Shown: positions 28,527-38,187 of the stretch, one piece after another
Position numbering within the stretch: position 1 is the first letter of the stretch
Layout: every line of letters begins with the position of its first letter
Assembly: GCA_937862565.1 (NCBI GenBank)
Contig: CALMFT010000027.1
Location: forward strand, 1 to 44,520
Source: an uncultured bacterium
GTDB taxonomy: Bacteria > Patescibacteriota > Gracilibacteria > Absconditabacterales > Absconditicoccaceae
Length of the DNA: 44,520 nucleotides
Direction of reading: 5' to 3'
Notes under the pieces: generated by a model
The model's database searches: none
Told to the model about the DNA's origin: nothing
What the model saw: the letters and a program-made list of their open reading frames with translations, nothing else
Program-made: the position numbers and the translations under genes

Positions 28527-28612
28527 AGCAAGATATTTTAGGAATGAATATATTATTGTTTACAACTTAAGTATAACGCAAATGGATTCAAAAAGCAAAT
28601 AATAGACTTAAA

Positions 28613-28990
28613 TTAGCTCCCAGTACCAGTACCTGGCAATTCACAATTTGTTTTTGCTCCAATAGCCTCCAGAGTTTGTGTTCCTCCAATATTTGTACCA
28701 TCTCTAAATACCCATGTTGGATAACCTGTGATGTTTGCGCTTGTACACAATGCTTTTTGCTCATCACAATCTATATATTTAACTTTCTTCATTGCTTCTT
28801 CACCAAAAAGTGCTTTTTGATTTTTGCAATGTGGACACCATTCTGTTCCATAAAATACCGCTCCTGCATTAGTCACACATTCAGCAAATCATACAAGTGC
28901 TGTACTATCGGTTGTTTTTGAAGCACAACCAGCTAAGATTATACATGACACTAATAACCCACTTACTAAAGTTTTTTTGATTGTAAACAT
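28613..28990 (-). CDS. Thioredoxin-fold lipoprotein with CPHC active site
   Basis: 125 residues. The lipoprotein signal ends LAGC, with the lipidated Cys at residue 22. The mature domain has EWCPHCKNQK, a CxxC redox site of thioredoxin/glutaredoxin type, then YIDCDEQ and the cis-Pro-like ITGYPTWVF. It is probably an envelope thiol-disulphide oxidoreductase. One UGA (LV-G-FAE) is read as Gly and joins the signal to the domain. The start at 28990 is chosen because it gives a proper signal peptide; an AATAATCTGA motif lies 26 bases upstream. Confidence 0.88.
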
Positions 28991-29075
28991 AATATTATAT
29001 AATTTTAAAAATAAAAATAATCTGAAGATATTTTGAGTGATTTTTTGGTAATACATTATTACTTTATTATAATTA

Positions 29076-29621
29076 TTAATGATGATTTTTATAAGTTTCA
29101 ATAGCTTTGTCTATAAGATGATATGACTCCTCAATTGACTTAAATCAACCTATTTCAACTTTATCATATTTTCCTTTTTCCAATTTTTTGTATTCTTTGA
29201 AGAAACCTAACAGTTCATCTTGAAGATGAGAATTGAGGTCTTCATAAGAATTCACATGAGATCGTCTTGGGTCTATTTTTTCAACTGGCACGCATATAAG
29301 TTTCATATCCTCACCATCTTGATCCTTGGTTTGGATCATTCCTATAATTCTTGATTTCACCACACAACCCATTGGTACTGGATGTGTAGTTAATAATACT
29401 ACATCAATAGGGTCTCCATCTCCTTCGAGAGTTTGTGGTAAGAATCCATAATCAAAGTTGTAGTACATTTGGTGGTATAAAGTTCTATCGAGTTCGAAGT
29501 AACCTTCAGGTCTGTATTCAATTTTATTTGATGTACCTCTCGAAATTTCTATTACAACATGAAGTATTTTCTTCTCATAATCCGCTCGTGTAGCTAATTC
29601 TTTTTCCAAATTGAATGACAT
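29076..29621 (-). CDS. ppa: Inorganic pyrophosphatase (family I)
   Basis: 181 residues. It hydrolyses pyrophosphate and so drives biosynthetic reactions. It has the family features: RGTSNKIEYRPE, MYYNFDYGFLPQT, GDGDPIDVVLL with the metal-binding Asp set, and PRRSHVNSYEDL. A UGA after EIG is read as Gly, extending the protein 23 residues to a helical C terminus ending ETYKNHH. Family I enzymes of this length are typical. Confidence 0.96.
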
Positions 29622-29724
29622 AACGCTTAGTAAGTATTAATAATATAAAATATAGTCAGGATAGTAATTTTTCACTGACGATTGTGAAATAGTGATAGTT
29701 AAAAACTATCAAAATGCATTAGCA

Positions 29725-29780
29725 ATGCTAACTATTAGTTAGCATATTTGTTGACAAATCTTCAATTTATCAGATAATAT
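29725..29780 (+). promoter_or_regulatory. Inverted repeat next to a consensus -35 box
   Basis: ATGCTAACT-ATT-AGTTAGCAT (29725-29745) is a perfect 9-bp inverted repeat, six bases ahead of TTGACA (29751-29756) and TAATAT (29775-29780, 18-bp spacer). A further GATAGTT/AACTATC hairpin lies at about 29694-29710. This is a likely operator-promoter for the regulator gene at 29889, about 100 bases downstream. Confidence 0.55.
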
Positions 29781-29888
29781 ATCATATTCAACTTGAAATA
29801 AATATAATGTTCTTTATTCATCAATAAGAATAATTTGAGATAAAATCATATAACATATATTCAATTTAACTTATATACTTGATTATTG

Positions 29889-30989
29889 ATGACATTTACT
29901 AAAAAAGTGGATGACGCATCTGTAATAGTAGATCTTACTGTTACTAAGCTTGCAGATGTGATGCAATACTGCAAACCAAAAGAGCAATTCGTGCTTGTTA
30001 AAAAGTTTGGTTTGTGAGATGGAAAAGAAGTTCCACTTCAACAAATCGGTAATGAGTTTGGGATGACGAGAGAAAGAATCAGACAAATCGAAAATCAAGC
30101 ATTGATGAGATTTAGAAGATTAATTATCAATAATGATAAGTATCTCAAAGTGATAGAAGTGGCTAAAGATATGCTCCATGCACATGGAGGGTTAATGAGT
30201 CGAGATAAATTAATCTCACTTATTGTAGACACTAAAGTTACAGAATTTAACGGACAAGAACTCAAAATAGTATTACTTTCAGATTTCGATATTACTCCAC
30301 TTACAAGAAATAGAATCTTAGAAAACTGTTTCTATATTGATCCACTTCACGAAAAATTAATCTCAGACATCGCTACATACGTTCATGATTACTTCATCAA
30401 CCAAGGAAATCCAGAACAAAATATCTACGAATTCATTGATCATGTAAAAAATGAATACGAAGCTAAACATCCAAATATTGGATATTTGAGCAACAATGAA
30501 TTCTATGTAAACTTGTTTGATGTTATCACTGAAATAGCGGTATTTGATGGATTCATCGGATCTGGTAAATCAGCTAAAGTTAATCCTAAAACTATCAAAG
30601 CGAAAATACTCTATGTATTTTCTGTAATCAACAAACCAATGCACTACCAAGAAATGACAAATAAAATTATCGAATTCTTCCCTGGTAAAGCGGTTAAGAT
30701 TTCTACTGTTCACAATGAAATGGTAAAATCTCGCGACATCTTTGTAAACATCGGTCTAGGTATCTACGCACCAAAATCACGAGGATTCATCGGTGGAGTT
30801 GTGAAAGAGATCTTAGTGAGAGTAATGAAAAAGCTTGATAGAGCTGCTCCGATCAAAGAGATTACTCAACGAGTTCTCAAAGAGAAAATGGTAAGCCCAA
30901 ATACTATCTTACTCAATCTTCATAAATATAAAGAATTATTCAAAAAGAATGAACAAGGATATTATTACTTAGCTAAAGGTGTAAAATAA
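29889..30989 (+). CDS. Orphan sigma region 4 plus HARE-HTH regulator
   Basis: 366 residues. The N-terminal third carries a sigma-70 region 4 helix-turn-helix (IGNEFGMTRERIRQIENQAL, about residues 52-71). There is no region 2 or 3, so it cannot be a classical sigma factor. A middle helical domain follows, then at about 240-300 a winged-helix resembling HARE-HTH/RpoE-delta (NKPMHYQEMTNKIIEFFPG ... DIFVNIGLGIYAP), and a further small HTH-like C terminus. One UGA (FGL-G-DGK) is read as Gly. It probably modulates RNA polymerase or binds the -35 region of selected promoters. The inverted repeat upstream suggests autoregulation. Confidence 0.8.
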
Positions 30990-31009
30990 TAAACACTCTG
31001 AAATAATCA

Positions 31010-31037
31010 AAAAAACCTCCATCAATGGAGGTTTTTT
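31010..31037 (+). terminator. Terminator of the regulator gene
   Basis: AACCTCCAT (31014-31022) pairs perfectly with ATGGAGGTT (31025-31033), followed by T6. Confidence 0.85.
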
Positions 31038-31056
31038 ATATTCAGATTATTAAAAA

Positions 31057-32274
31057 TTATTTATTGTTAATTAATTTCCCACCATCAAGACCATCCTTTC
31101 CAGTAGTTTTGGTAGGGGTTTGAGGTTCTCACGTTTCAACTACCTTGCAGTCAACTGCACAAGTTGTTTCTCCCATTTTATTCATTTCAGAGGCTTGGCA
31201 AACATTATCACCACAATAAGCCTCACATAAACGTGAGTCTTGAGAGCCAAATTTAAATCCTTTGTCGCCCATCCATTTTCTAAATGTATCAGTATAAACT
31301 TCAACAAGTAATTGATTGCCATCCAAAGATAACAAGCTTAAATCACTTAAATTACTAAATGACTCTGGGATCTTACCACAAAAAGTGTTTTCATAGATAC
31401 TCAATTGTTCAAGTTGATTCAAGTTACCAAGTTCATTTGGTATAGCTCCAAAAAGTTTATTTTTGCTGAGTACTAGATATTTCAATTGTATCAGATTACC
31501 AAATTCTTTAGGAATAATTCCTGAAAGTCTGTTTCCATACAATCCTAATTGAGTCAATTTGGATAACTTAGATAACTCAACAGGAATTGTTCCTGCTAAA
31601 TTGTTACTACCAAGCTGTAAGCTTTCCAATTGTGTAAGATTACCAAGCTCTTTAGGAATAGAGCCTCACAATTCATTTAAAGTAAGATGCAAATTTTTTA
31701 GGCTAGTAAGTTTTCATAATTCTTTAGGAATTCCTCCTGTAAGCTTATTGCCAAACAATCCTAAACTTTGTAAATGAGCAAGGTTACTAAGTTCTTTAGG
31801 TATAGGACCAGAAAGTTGATTATTACCTAGGTTCAAATTTTCTAATATTTCAAGCTTAGCAATATCTTTTGGAATAGGTCCTGAGAGTTGATTGTAATAC
31901 AATGAAAGAATACGTAATGTATTTATATTACCAATTTGAGCAGGAATCGTTCCTACTAAATTATTATTATCAAGTCGTACAGAATTTATGCTACCATTAT
32001 TACAAGTTATACCTTTCCAAGTACATACTTCATTGGATTGCTTCCAATTTTTATTATTAGTCCAGTTATCACCGTCTGTACTGTCATATAAAGCTACCAG
32101 CGCTTCACATTCCGTTTTAGGAACATCAGTTACATTGTTACAATCAAAAGCACTTTGAGTAATAAATGCAAATTTTAAAGTTGATGAATTATCATTGTAA
32201 AGACTATTAAATCCAGTAGCAAGTCCTGCTACCGCCAAAATAGATCCTAAAAGCCACGCTGTTGTTTTAGTCAT
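31057..32274 (-). CDS. Secreted plant-type leucine-rich-repeat protein
   Basis: 405 residues. The signal segment is at about residues 8-22. An LRR N-cap follows (ECEALVALYDSTDGDNWTNN, CTWKGITCNNG), then about nine 24-residue repeats of the plant-specific form NxLSGxIPxELGNLxxLxxLxL, and a Cys-rich end (CEAYCGDNVC ... TTCAVDC). Two UGA codons are read as Gly, one inside a repeat. Such proteins usually bind partners on the cell surface, and adhesion to a host cell is a reasonable inference. The near-identical repeats suggest expansion by duplication or transfer. Confidence 0.88.
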
Positions 32275-32448
32275 AATTTTAAAATAAAAATAAAAGTTAA
32301 TCTATTATAATCAAAAGTACTATGATTTGTCAAATATTTAATGTATTTTATGTTTTTTATGAATAACTATTACCCACCTCTTGCAAGTTAAATCAAAATC
32401 AATATGAATAGTACAAATATACTACCTCATCACTTCAGATTATAAAAA

Positions 32449-34140
32449 ATGGATCTAAAAGAAGACATTCTCCGTAATATTGATATCGTAGATTACATCT
32501 CTAAGTTTGTTTCACTGAGAAAATCAGGAGCAAATTGGGTTGGTAACTGCCCTTTTCACAAAGAAAAAACTCCCTCTTTCATGGTTTCTGATAGCAAGGG
32601 GATTTATAAATGTTTCTGATGTGGGAAAGGAGGAGATGTTATTACTTTCGCAATGGAATATGAAAGATTAGATTTTGTGGATGCTTTGAAATATCTGTGA
32701 GAATATGCGCATATCGATACCACAAAATACGCAAAATTTACACCCGATCCTGCAATCAAGGAATCCAAAGAACAAACCAAGAATCTCAATCAGGTTATTT
32801 CAAATCACTTTCAAGCGCTTCTCAAGGATGATAAAGTTGCTCTTGGTTATCTCCATAATAGACATATAGATGATGCAATTATCGAACAATTTCAGATTGG
32901 TTATGCTCCCGATGGATATCATGATGCTATAAATTATCTGAAGAAATATGGGTTTAGCGAAGAGCAAATTATAGAATCGTGACTGTGTAAAGTAGGAACA
33001 AGCGGAGATATTTATGATTTTTTCAGAAAAAGAATTATCTTCCCTATTCAAGATATCGTAGGAAATATTGTAGGATTTGGGGGAAGAGTCATCGATCCTC
33101 AAGACAACCCCAAATACCTCAATCTGAGCGATACTCCACTCTATGATAAATCAAAAATACTCTATGGTATCAACTTTGCCAAAAAGAATGTGGTAGAACA
33201 TGGAAAAATAATCGTAGTAGAGTGATATATGGATGTTATTGGTTTACATAGACTTGGTCTACCGATTGGAGTGGCAACTTGCGGAACAGCTCTTACAGCC
33301 GATCATATCAAGATCCTAAAAAGGACTACAGACCATGTATATTTCTTGTTTGATAATGATGATGCAGGTTTTAGTGCTACCGTCAGAGGTCTCAAAATTG
33401 CTTATTCTCAAGATCTGTATCCTCAAGTATTACAGTTTACCAAAATTAGTACTCCAGAAAAACCTATCAAGGATGTTGATGATTTTGCCAATATCGGAGG
33501 AACTACAGACCAGCTTATGGAAACTTCTACAGATGGTTTACTCTATGTCATGCAACATCTCAAGACTCAATACAATATTAGCAATCCTGTTGATAAGAAA
33601 AAAGTAACGAATAGTGTATTTGAGATCATTGCAGCCATTGCAGACATGAGTATTATGCAACATTACCTCAAAGAAATAAGCCTTGGATTGGATATTTCTG
33701 AGCAGATCTTACTTTCTCAATATAAGATACGATATAAGCAGAATAAAGTAGGCATTAGGCAAGAAAAACAAGAACAAAAATCCTCAGACAGTACTGGGAT
33801 GGACAGTAAAGCTCTTATTCACGCGCTCATCGCTAGCGAAAATTTATCAGATTATACTCAAGATGAATCTGTAAAGAATGCCTTAGATTTCTATCAAGAA
33901 CTACTCAAGGTTCATTATCAAAAAGATTTGAATATTGAGACTTGAGTCACTGATCAACAGAGTGCTCTGCTCTGGCGAGACCATGAAGTACTACCTTTTG
34001 ATGAAGTTAAAAAAGCACAGTTTATCAAACAACTGGTAGGGAAGCTCATAGATGAAGAACTCAGAGATATTATCAAAACGAGTGTACTTTCACCAGAACA
34101 AAAAACTGAAATCTTAGAAAAAAGAAAAAAGCTCAGATAA
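32449..34140 (+). CDS. dnaG: DNA primase DnaG
   Basis: 563 residues; makes RNA primers for replication. The zinc ribbon is visible as NCPFHKEKTPSF and YKCFGCGKGGD, where the Gly between CF and C is UGA. The Toprim core has VVEGYMDVIGLHRLG (Gly of VEG is UGA), GTALTADH and LFDNDDAG. The C-terminal helical part, the helicase-binding region, is short. Five UGA codons in all are read as Gly. TCAGATTATA lies five bases before the ATG. It is convergent with, and abuts, the FtsB-like gene. Confidence 0.96.
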
Positions 34141-34554
34141 TTATTGTCCTATTTTTTGAATCTTATATTTGAAAAATCCTACCCATCCTGAATTTACAAT
34201 AGTGGGTTGTTTTATATTTCCCGAAGGAGAGATAATCTTTTGATCAAGCTGGGTACTTTCAGAGTTTTTTACAAGCTTGATTACTTGTTCACCTGGATTG
34301 GCTACTCCATTTTCATGAGAAATAAAATATTTTGCAAAATCACTCTGTAGATATGGTAAGCGGAAATCACTAAGATACAGAGTTTCTTGAGCAAGCAACA
34401 CTTTCTTTTGCTCATTACCACGGATGGTTTGTACTACAGTAAGATACCCCAAATACGCTTTCATGGAAAATACAGTAAAAATTACAATTGCTAAAATACT
34501 TACTATTGTAACAAGTGGGTTTTGTAGAAAAGATTTTTTGGAAGCTCCTATCAT
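34141..34554 (-). CDS. FtsB/DivIC-like septum protein
   Basis: 137 residues: a short cytoplasmic start, one membrane helix at about 14-35, a short coiled segment, and DFAKYFISHENGVANPGEQVIKL. The last resembles the AREKLGYVKPGE-type motif of the septum formation initiator family (FtsB/DivIC), which bridges divisome proteins. The C-terminal 30 residues are extra. It lies three bases after the rsmG stop, so they form an operon. Its stop codon is directly adjacent to the dnaG stop on the other strand, with no intergenic space. Confidence 0.65.
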   Translation of the reverse strand: MIGASKKSFLQNPLVTIVSILAIVIFTVFSMKAYLGYLTVVQTIRGNEQKKVLLAQETLYLSDFRLPYLQSDFAKYFISHENGVANPGEQVIKLVKNSESTQLDQKIISPSGNIKQPTIVNSGWVGFFKYKIQKIGQ

Positions 34555-34557
34555 ATC

Positions 34558-35172
34558 TTATAAAACTTTATGAATAGTATAAATTACCCTAGAGAAATCA
34601 CCCTCAAAAAGTGAATATCTATGTTCATTAGTTAATGTTAGTCCATATTGGGTAAGTATTTTGATCATATCATTTCTTTCATCTGGTTTATATTCTTTAT
34701 ACAGGATAAGCAATGATGCTGGCTTGAGTAAAGTATGCACTCGTGGAATAAGTTTGTCTACATGGGCCACGGCTCTTGCAGTAATCACATCAAATTTTTC
34801 CTTCACTTCCTCAATTCTTTTTCGCTCAAGTCTCACATTTTTTATATTCAAAGTATTGGTCATATCTGAAATCGCTTGTAATTTTTTACGCACACTATCT
34901 ATTCACACAAAATCAACTTCTGGATAGAGTATAGCAAGCGGCAAAAGTGGGAATCCCCCTCCTGTTCCTATATCTGCTACCTTAAATAACCATTCTTTAG
35001 ATTTTGCGTTCTCATTGAGGATTGTCAGATCAATCACCTTTTGAAGCTCAATGCTATCCAAAATATGCTTTACATATACTCCATCATAGTCTCTCACCGC
35101 GCTCAAGTTTATTTGTTCATTGGTAGCAAGGAAAGTCTCGATAAGAGGATTTCGTTTTGGGTCGTATTCCAT
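34558..35172 (-). CDS. rsmG: 16S rRNA (guanine-N7) methyltransferase RsmG
   Basis: 204 residues; methylates G527 of 16S rRNA with SAM. It has NLSAVRDYDGVYVKHILDS, the SAM-binding VADIGTGGGFPLLPLAI, FVGIDSVRKK (Gly is UGA) and ITARAVAHVDKL. The ATG at 35172 is chosen because it begins at the family-conserved region. An AATAATCTGA motif is 15 bases upstream. Confidence 0.94.
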
Positions 35173-35224
35173 TGGAAAAGTATAAAAATAATCTGATATT
35201 TGTGATAATAGATATCTACTAAAC

Positions 35225-35253
35225 AAAAACAAACAGTTTTTTCAAACTGTTTG
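35225..35253 (-). terminator. Terminator of the small-protein cluster
   Basis: CAAACAGTTT (35230-35239) pairs perfectly with AAACTGTTTG (35244-35253), and on the minus strand T5 follows. It ends the run of five small genes. Confidence 0.8.
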
Positions 35254-35285
35254 TCATATTTCATTTTTACAATACCATGAAATCA

Positions 35286-35486
35286 TTATTCTTGACCTTC
35301 TTCACCCAATGCTTGGGTAAGATCTTTTTTATAATTGATGGCATCATTAAGTATTTTTAGCTCTATGACAAGTTCCATACGCTTGGTATATAGTCCAGAT
35401 ATTTCCATAGCATTATATTTATCCTTCAATCTTTTTTCAAAAGGAAGACTATTGATTGCGCCAGCTTCCAAATTTTTAGAGTTCAT
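35286..35486 (-). CDS. Small charged helical protein, cluster member 5
   Basis: 66 residues from the ATG at 35486; the upstream TTG-type extension is not used. It starts MNSKNLEAGA, a diverged version of the M(L)NFExxE N terminus of its neighbours, then is helical and rich in K, E and L, ending ALGEEGQE. It has no membrane segment. It is last in a run of five short same-strand genes, with a terminator 30 bases downstream. Confidence 0.5.
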   Translation of the reverse strand: MNSKNLEAGAINSLPFEKRLKDKYNAMEISGLYTKRMELVIELKILNDAINYKKDLTQALGEEGQE

Positions 35487-35510
35487 GAGTCGAGTCAACA
35501 ATGTAAAATA

Positions 35511-35759
35511 TTAGTAAATCAAAGGATCATTCAATATTTTTTCTATCTGATCTTTCTTTTTCAGAATAAGTTCCTGTAATACTATCTTATAATCTTGGAT
35601 TTTTTTATTGTTTCATTCTGGGTCTTCTAAGGTTTTTTCTTTATTTTCGAGATCTTCAATTTTCCAGTCTTTATGTATGGATTCAAAGTCTCGTAAGTCT
35701 TTTTCTCTTGGAGTAGGATTTCCAGGGACAACTTCTTCCAATATTTCAAAGTATAACAT
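35511..35759 (-). CDS. Small charged helical protein, cluster member 4
   Basis: 82 residues: MLYFEILEEVVPGNPTPRE at the N terminus, then a Lys/Glu-rich helical body. One UGA (DPE-G-NNK) is read as Gly, so a standard-code call splits and misses the gene. The N terminus aligns with members at 35793 and 36083, and the codons around the start are also similar (CGATATGTTA at both 35759 and 36316). Confidence 0.6.
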
Positions 35760-35792
35760 ATCGATAATTTCAAGAAACTAAAACGTTATATT

Positions 35793-36044
35793 CTACTCTT
35801 TATCTTTTACTTTTTCTTCTACTTCATGAAGAGTAAAAAACATTTCTTCATTTTCTTTTTGGATAAGATTTTTGATTACTTCAGACTCTCTCTTCAAATA
35901 TCTAATTATTTCAGATATTTCAGTTTGTAAAACAAATAAATCTTCCATTTGTGCATTACGAAGTTCTTCTTTGAACTCTTCTGTTTCGTGTATTTTAGCT
36001 CCTCCTTCGGCAATAACGTCTTCAATGATTTCAAAATTTAACAT
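35793..36044 (-). CDS. Small charged helical protein with double-Gly leader-like N terminus, cluster member 3
   Basis: 83 residues. The N terminus MLNFEIIEDVIAEGG resembles a double-glycine leader: F at -12, E at -8 and Gly-Gly at -2/-1. A highly charged helical body follows, probably coiled coil. The ATG at 36044 is preferred over an adjacent GTG. No export gene of the C39-peptidase ABC type is visible in the window, so secretion is inference. Confidence 0.6.
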   Translation of the reverse strand: MLNFEIIEDVIAEGGAKIHETEEFKEELRNAQMEDLFVLQTEISEIIRYLKRESEVIKNLIQKENEEMFFTLHEVEEKVKDKE

Positions 36045-36082
36045 CACTATGAATCAAACACATTTAAAATTATTTTAAGTTC

Positions 36083-36316
36083 TTAATTTTTTAATGCTCC
36101 TTTTATTTCTTCTCTTTTTTCTTCAATTATTTCCCAAATAATATTATACTCAGAATTGAGATTTTTAATTCTACTTTTGTTTTCGATTAGTAATTGTTGA
36201 AGTGAAGGAATGCTAGAGAAAGCTCTTTTTTTTAGTTTATTTTTAATTTCCTCATTACTTGGACTGATAGGACCTCAATCCACTATAATATCTTCCATAA
36301 TTTCAAAATTTAACAT
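36083..36316 (-). CDS. Small charged helical protein with double-Gly leader-like N terminus, cluster member 2
   Basis: 77 residues. MLNFEIMEDIIVDGG aligns almost residue for residue with the next member; the first Gly of the pair is a UGA codon, so the shared motif exists only in code 25. The body is Lys/Asn/Ile/Glu-rich and helical. The standard code gives no frame of useful length here. Confidence 0.62.
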
Positions 36317-36374
36317 ATCGTTATTTAATAAGAATAAATAACAAAAAGCCTCTAGCGTTCTTTATCTTTTAGCT

Positions 36375-36611
36375 TTACGCTGGTTCTTCGCTAAAGACAT
36401 CCGCAATTTCTTTCTTTTTTGTTATAGTTTCTTTTAGTATTCTAGATTGTAACTCTGAGTCTTTCATAGTTTCTCCAAGTTCTTCTTTTTTGTTTTCGAG
36501 CCCTGATTCATATATTTCAAGCTCATTCTTATCCATCTTATTAAATCTTTCTTTTAATTCTTCTTCTCTAGTTTGTCCGCCTTCCATGCCTTCCAAAGTT
36601 TCAAAGTTCAT
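36375..36611 (-). CDS. Small charged helical protein, cluster member 1
   Basis: 78 residues. It starts MNFETLEGMEGG, a shortened version of the shared N terminus that also ends in Gly-Gly, and then has a strongly charged helical body (KERFNKMDKNELEIYESGLE). It is first of the five small genes, about 50 bases after the terminator of the pilin-like gene. Confidence 0.58.
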   Translation of the reverse strand: MNFETLEGMEGGQTREEELKERFNKMDKNELEIYESGLENKKEELGETMKDSELQSRILKETITKKKEIADVFSEEPA

Positions 36612-36660
36612 GATTAAGTTTAAAAAGATAAAAGATTATGTTATAATATTTTATTTATAG

Positions 36661-36685
36661 AAAAAGTCAACTTTTTTATGACTTT
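36661..36685 (-). terminator. Terminator after the three-hairpin pilin-like gene
   Basis: AAAGTCA (36663-36669) pairs with TGACTTT (36679-36685), and on the minus strand T5 follows. It is weak and may be leaky, linking the pilin-like genes to the small-protein cluster. Confidence 0.6.
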
Positions 36686-36687
36686 AA

Positions 36688-37605
36688 TTAGGTCAAATCT
36701 TTCACAAGTTGGTAAATAATCATCAAGAACAAGAAAACAATAAGCACCACGATGAAGATAGTCTTGAGCGTGTTGATCGCCTTCTTGAAAGCATCATCAT
36801 TTCCATTGCTCACAATCAACATATATCCTGCATAAATTACATAAAGCAACATAAGAGCACCCATTAAATATCAGATTATTTTACTTATATCAATAAATAA
36901 TGCCGTTGCTCTAGATTTGAAATCTTGCTGTTGAGCAATATAATAAACAAAGTCTAAAAGTTTAATAAATACTAAAGCACTAAGAACATTGATGACTCAC
37001 GTAATTCATTTTTTCCTTTTGTCGGCCGCATCCATTGCCTGTATAATCTGAAATCCATACCAGAAAATCATCACAATCGCAAGGAAGAAAGCTATTCCTT
37101 TTATGAAAGTAATAACATTGATAAGAATATTATTTTGTAGATTTTGCACTATTTCTTTGGAACCTTCAGCAGAGTCAAAGCCAATCAATCCCACTAAGTA
37201 AGCTGACCCAAAAACCAAGAATGCTCAATATCCAATGTAAATCAGACTATTGGTTGCATTTTCAATTTTCTTAGGATCGTCAGGATATCGTATAAATTGT
37301 ATTCACGTGTACATAATCATAGCGACTAAAAAACCTGCCGCAAGCGTTCTAATTATATTTCGAATTATTCCTCAGTCTCAAGTTCATGTGGAATCAGGGT
37401 AAAACATAGCCTGTACATTTTCTTTGAGAGATTTACTTGAGTCAATTCCAAGTGTCTTAGGATTGTACACTCTTTCAGCGCCGCGCACCAAAGGTTTTGC
37501 AAAATCACTCTCAAAATTTGGTATATTAGACATAGCAAAAATACTTGCCAATGGGAACAATAGCGTGCTTACAAAAACAATAATTAAAAGAAAAAGTTTT
37601 TTCAT
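36688..37605 (-). CDS. Membrane protein with three tandem T4SS-pilin-like hairpins
   Basis: 305 residues. A signal peptide (FLLIIVFVSTLLFPLASIFA) is followed by an extracellular stretch, then three helix-loop-helix units. Their helix ends and loops are MYTGIQFIRYPDDPKKIENA, FWYGFQIIQAMDAADKRKKG and YAGYMLIVSNGNDDAFKKAI. Each is followed by a second hydrophobic helix, and each resembles the single unit of the T4SS pilin-like protein at 11112 (LYAGFKMLTAAGDPKAYGDG). Eight UGA codons are read as Gly, and the standard code leaves only two fragments. It may be a fused pilin or a VirB6-like pore. It is downstream of, and probably co-transcribed with, the 37633 gene. Confidence 0.75.
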
Positions 37606-37632
37606 TATTTGTTATTAAAAGAATTATTTAAA

Positions 37633-38070
37633 TTATTTTAAGATATAGGTTATTGCTGATAAAAGTAATTTGATAAACAAGAATGCACCAGTGATTACTA
37701 CTACTCCTTTGATAATATTATAAATTCTTCCTTTTATATCTTTCACATCACTGTCGCTTCCTGTTACTCCGCTTGTAGAAAGCTTGAGTGCATTCCAAAT
37801 AATCAGAATAACTGCAAAAGATAATCAGATAAAAATCATCCACTGCACGAAAGGATCGAGAGCTTCTCTTACTTGATCAAGTGTATTGGTAATTCTATTG
37901 GTAGATCCAAAAGCTTGACTCGAGATATTGAGGTCATCATCTGCTGGAGTATCAATCATATGCTCTGGGTCTGCTTTATTTTTTACTTTTAGTAAAATCT
38001 GATCTGGAGTAGACCCATAATTTCCCCATCCATTTTCTTGTGCAATACGCAATGATCAGATTTGTTTCAT
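37633..38070 (-). CDS. Membrane protein with one T4SS-pilin-like hairpin
   Basis: 145 residues. The soluble N-terminal half (ENGWGNYGSTPDQILLKVKN) has no obvious signal peptide. A helix-loop-helix follows (MIFIGLSFAVILIIWNALKL, GVTGSDSDVKDIKGRI, then VVVITGAFLFIKLLLSAI). The ATG at 38070 is used because a UGA at codon 5 (KQI-G-SLR) is read as Gly; a standard-code call would start at an internal TTG. It is 27 bases upstream of the three-hairpin gene, so they form an operon. Confidence 0.7.
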
Positions 38071-38187
38071 GTCTTATTATATAAATAATGTTTAGTTTTG
38101 TCAAACTCATCTAGAAATAAAGAGCAACATTATTATTTATAGATATCTATCAGATTTAAATTTTATATTTTTTTACAGCAAAACGCA

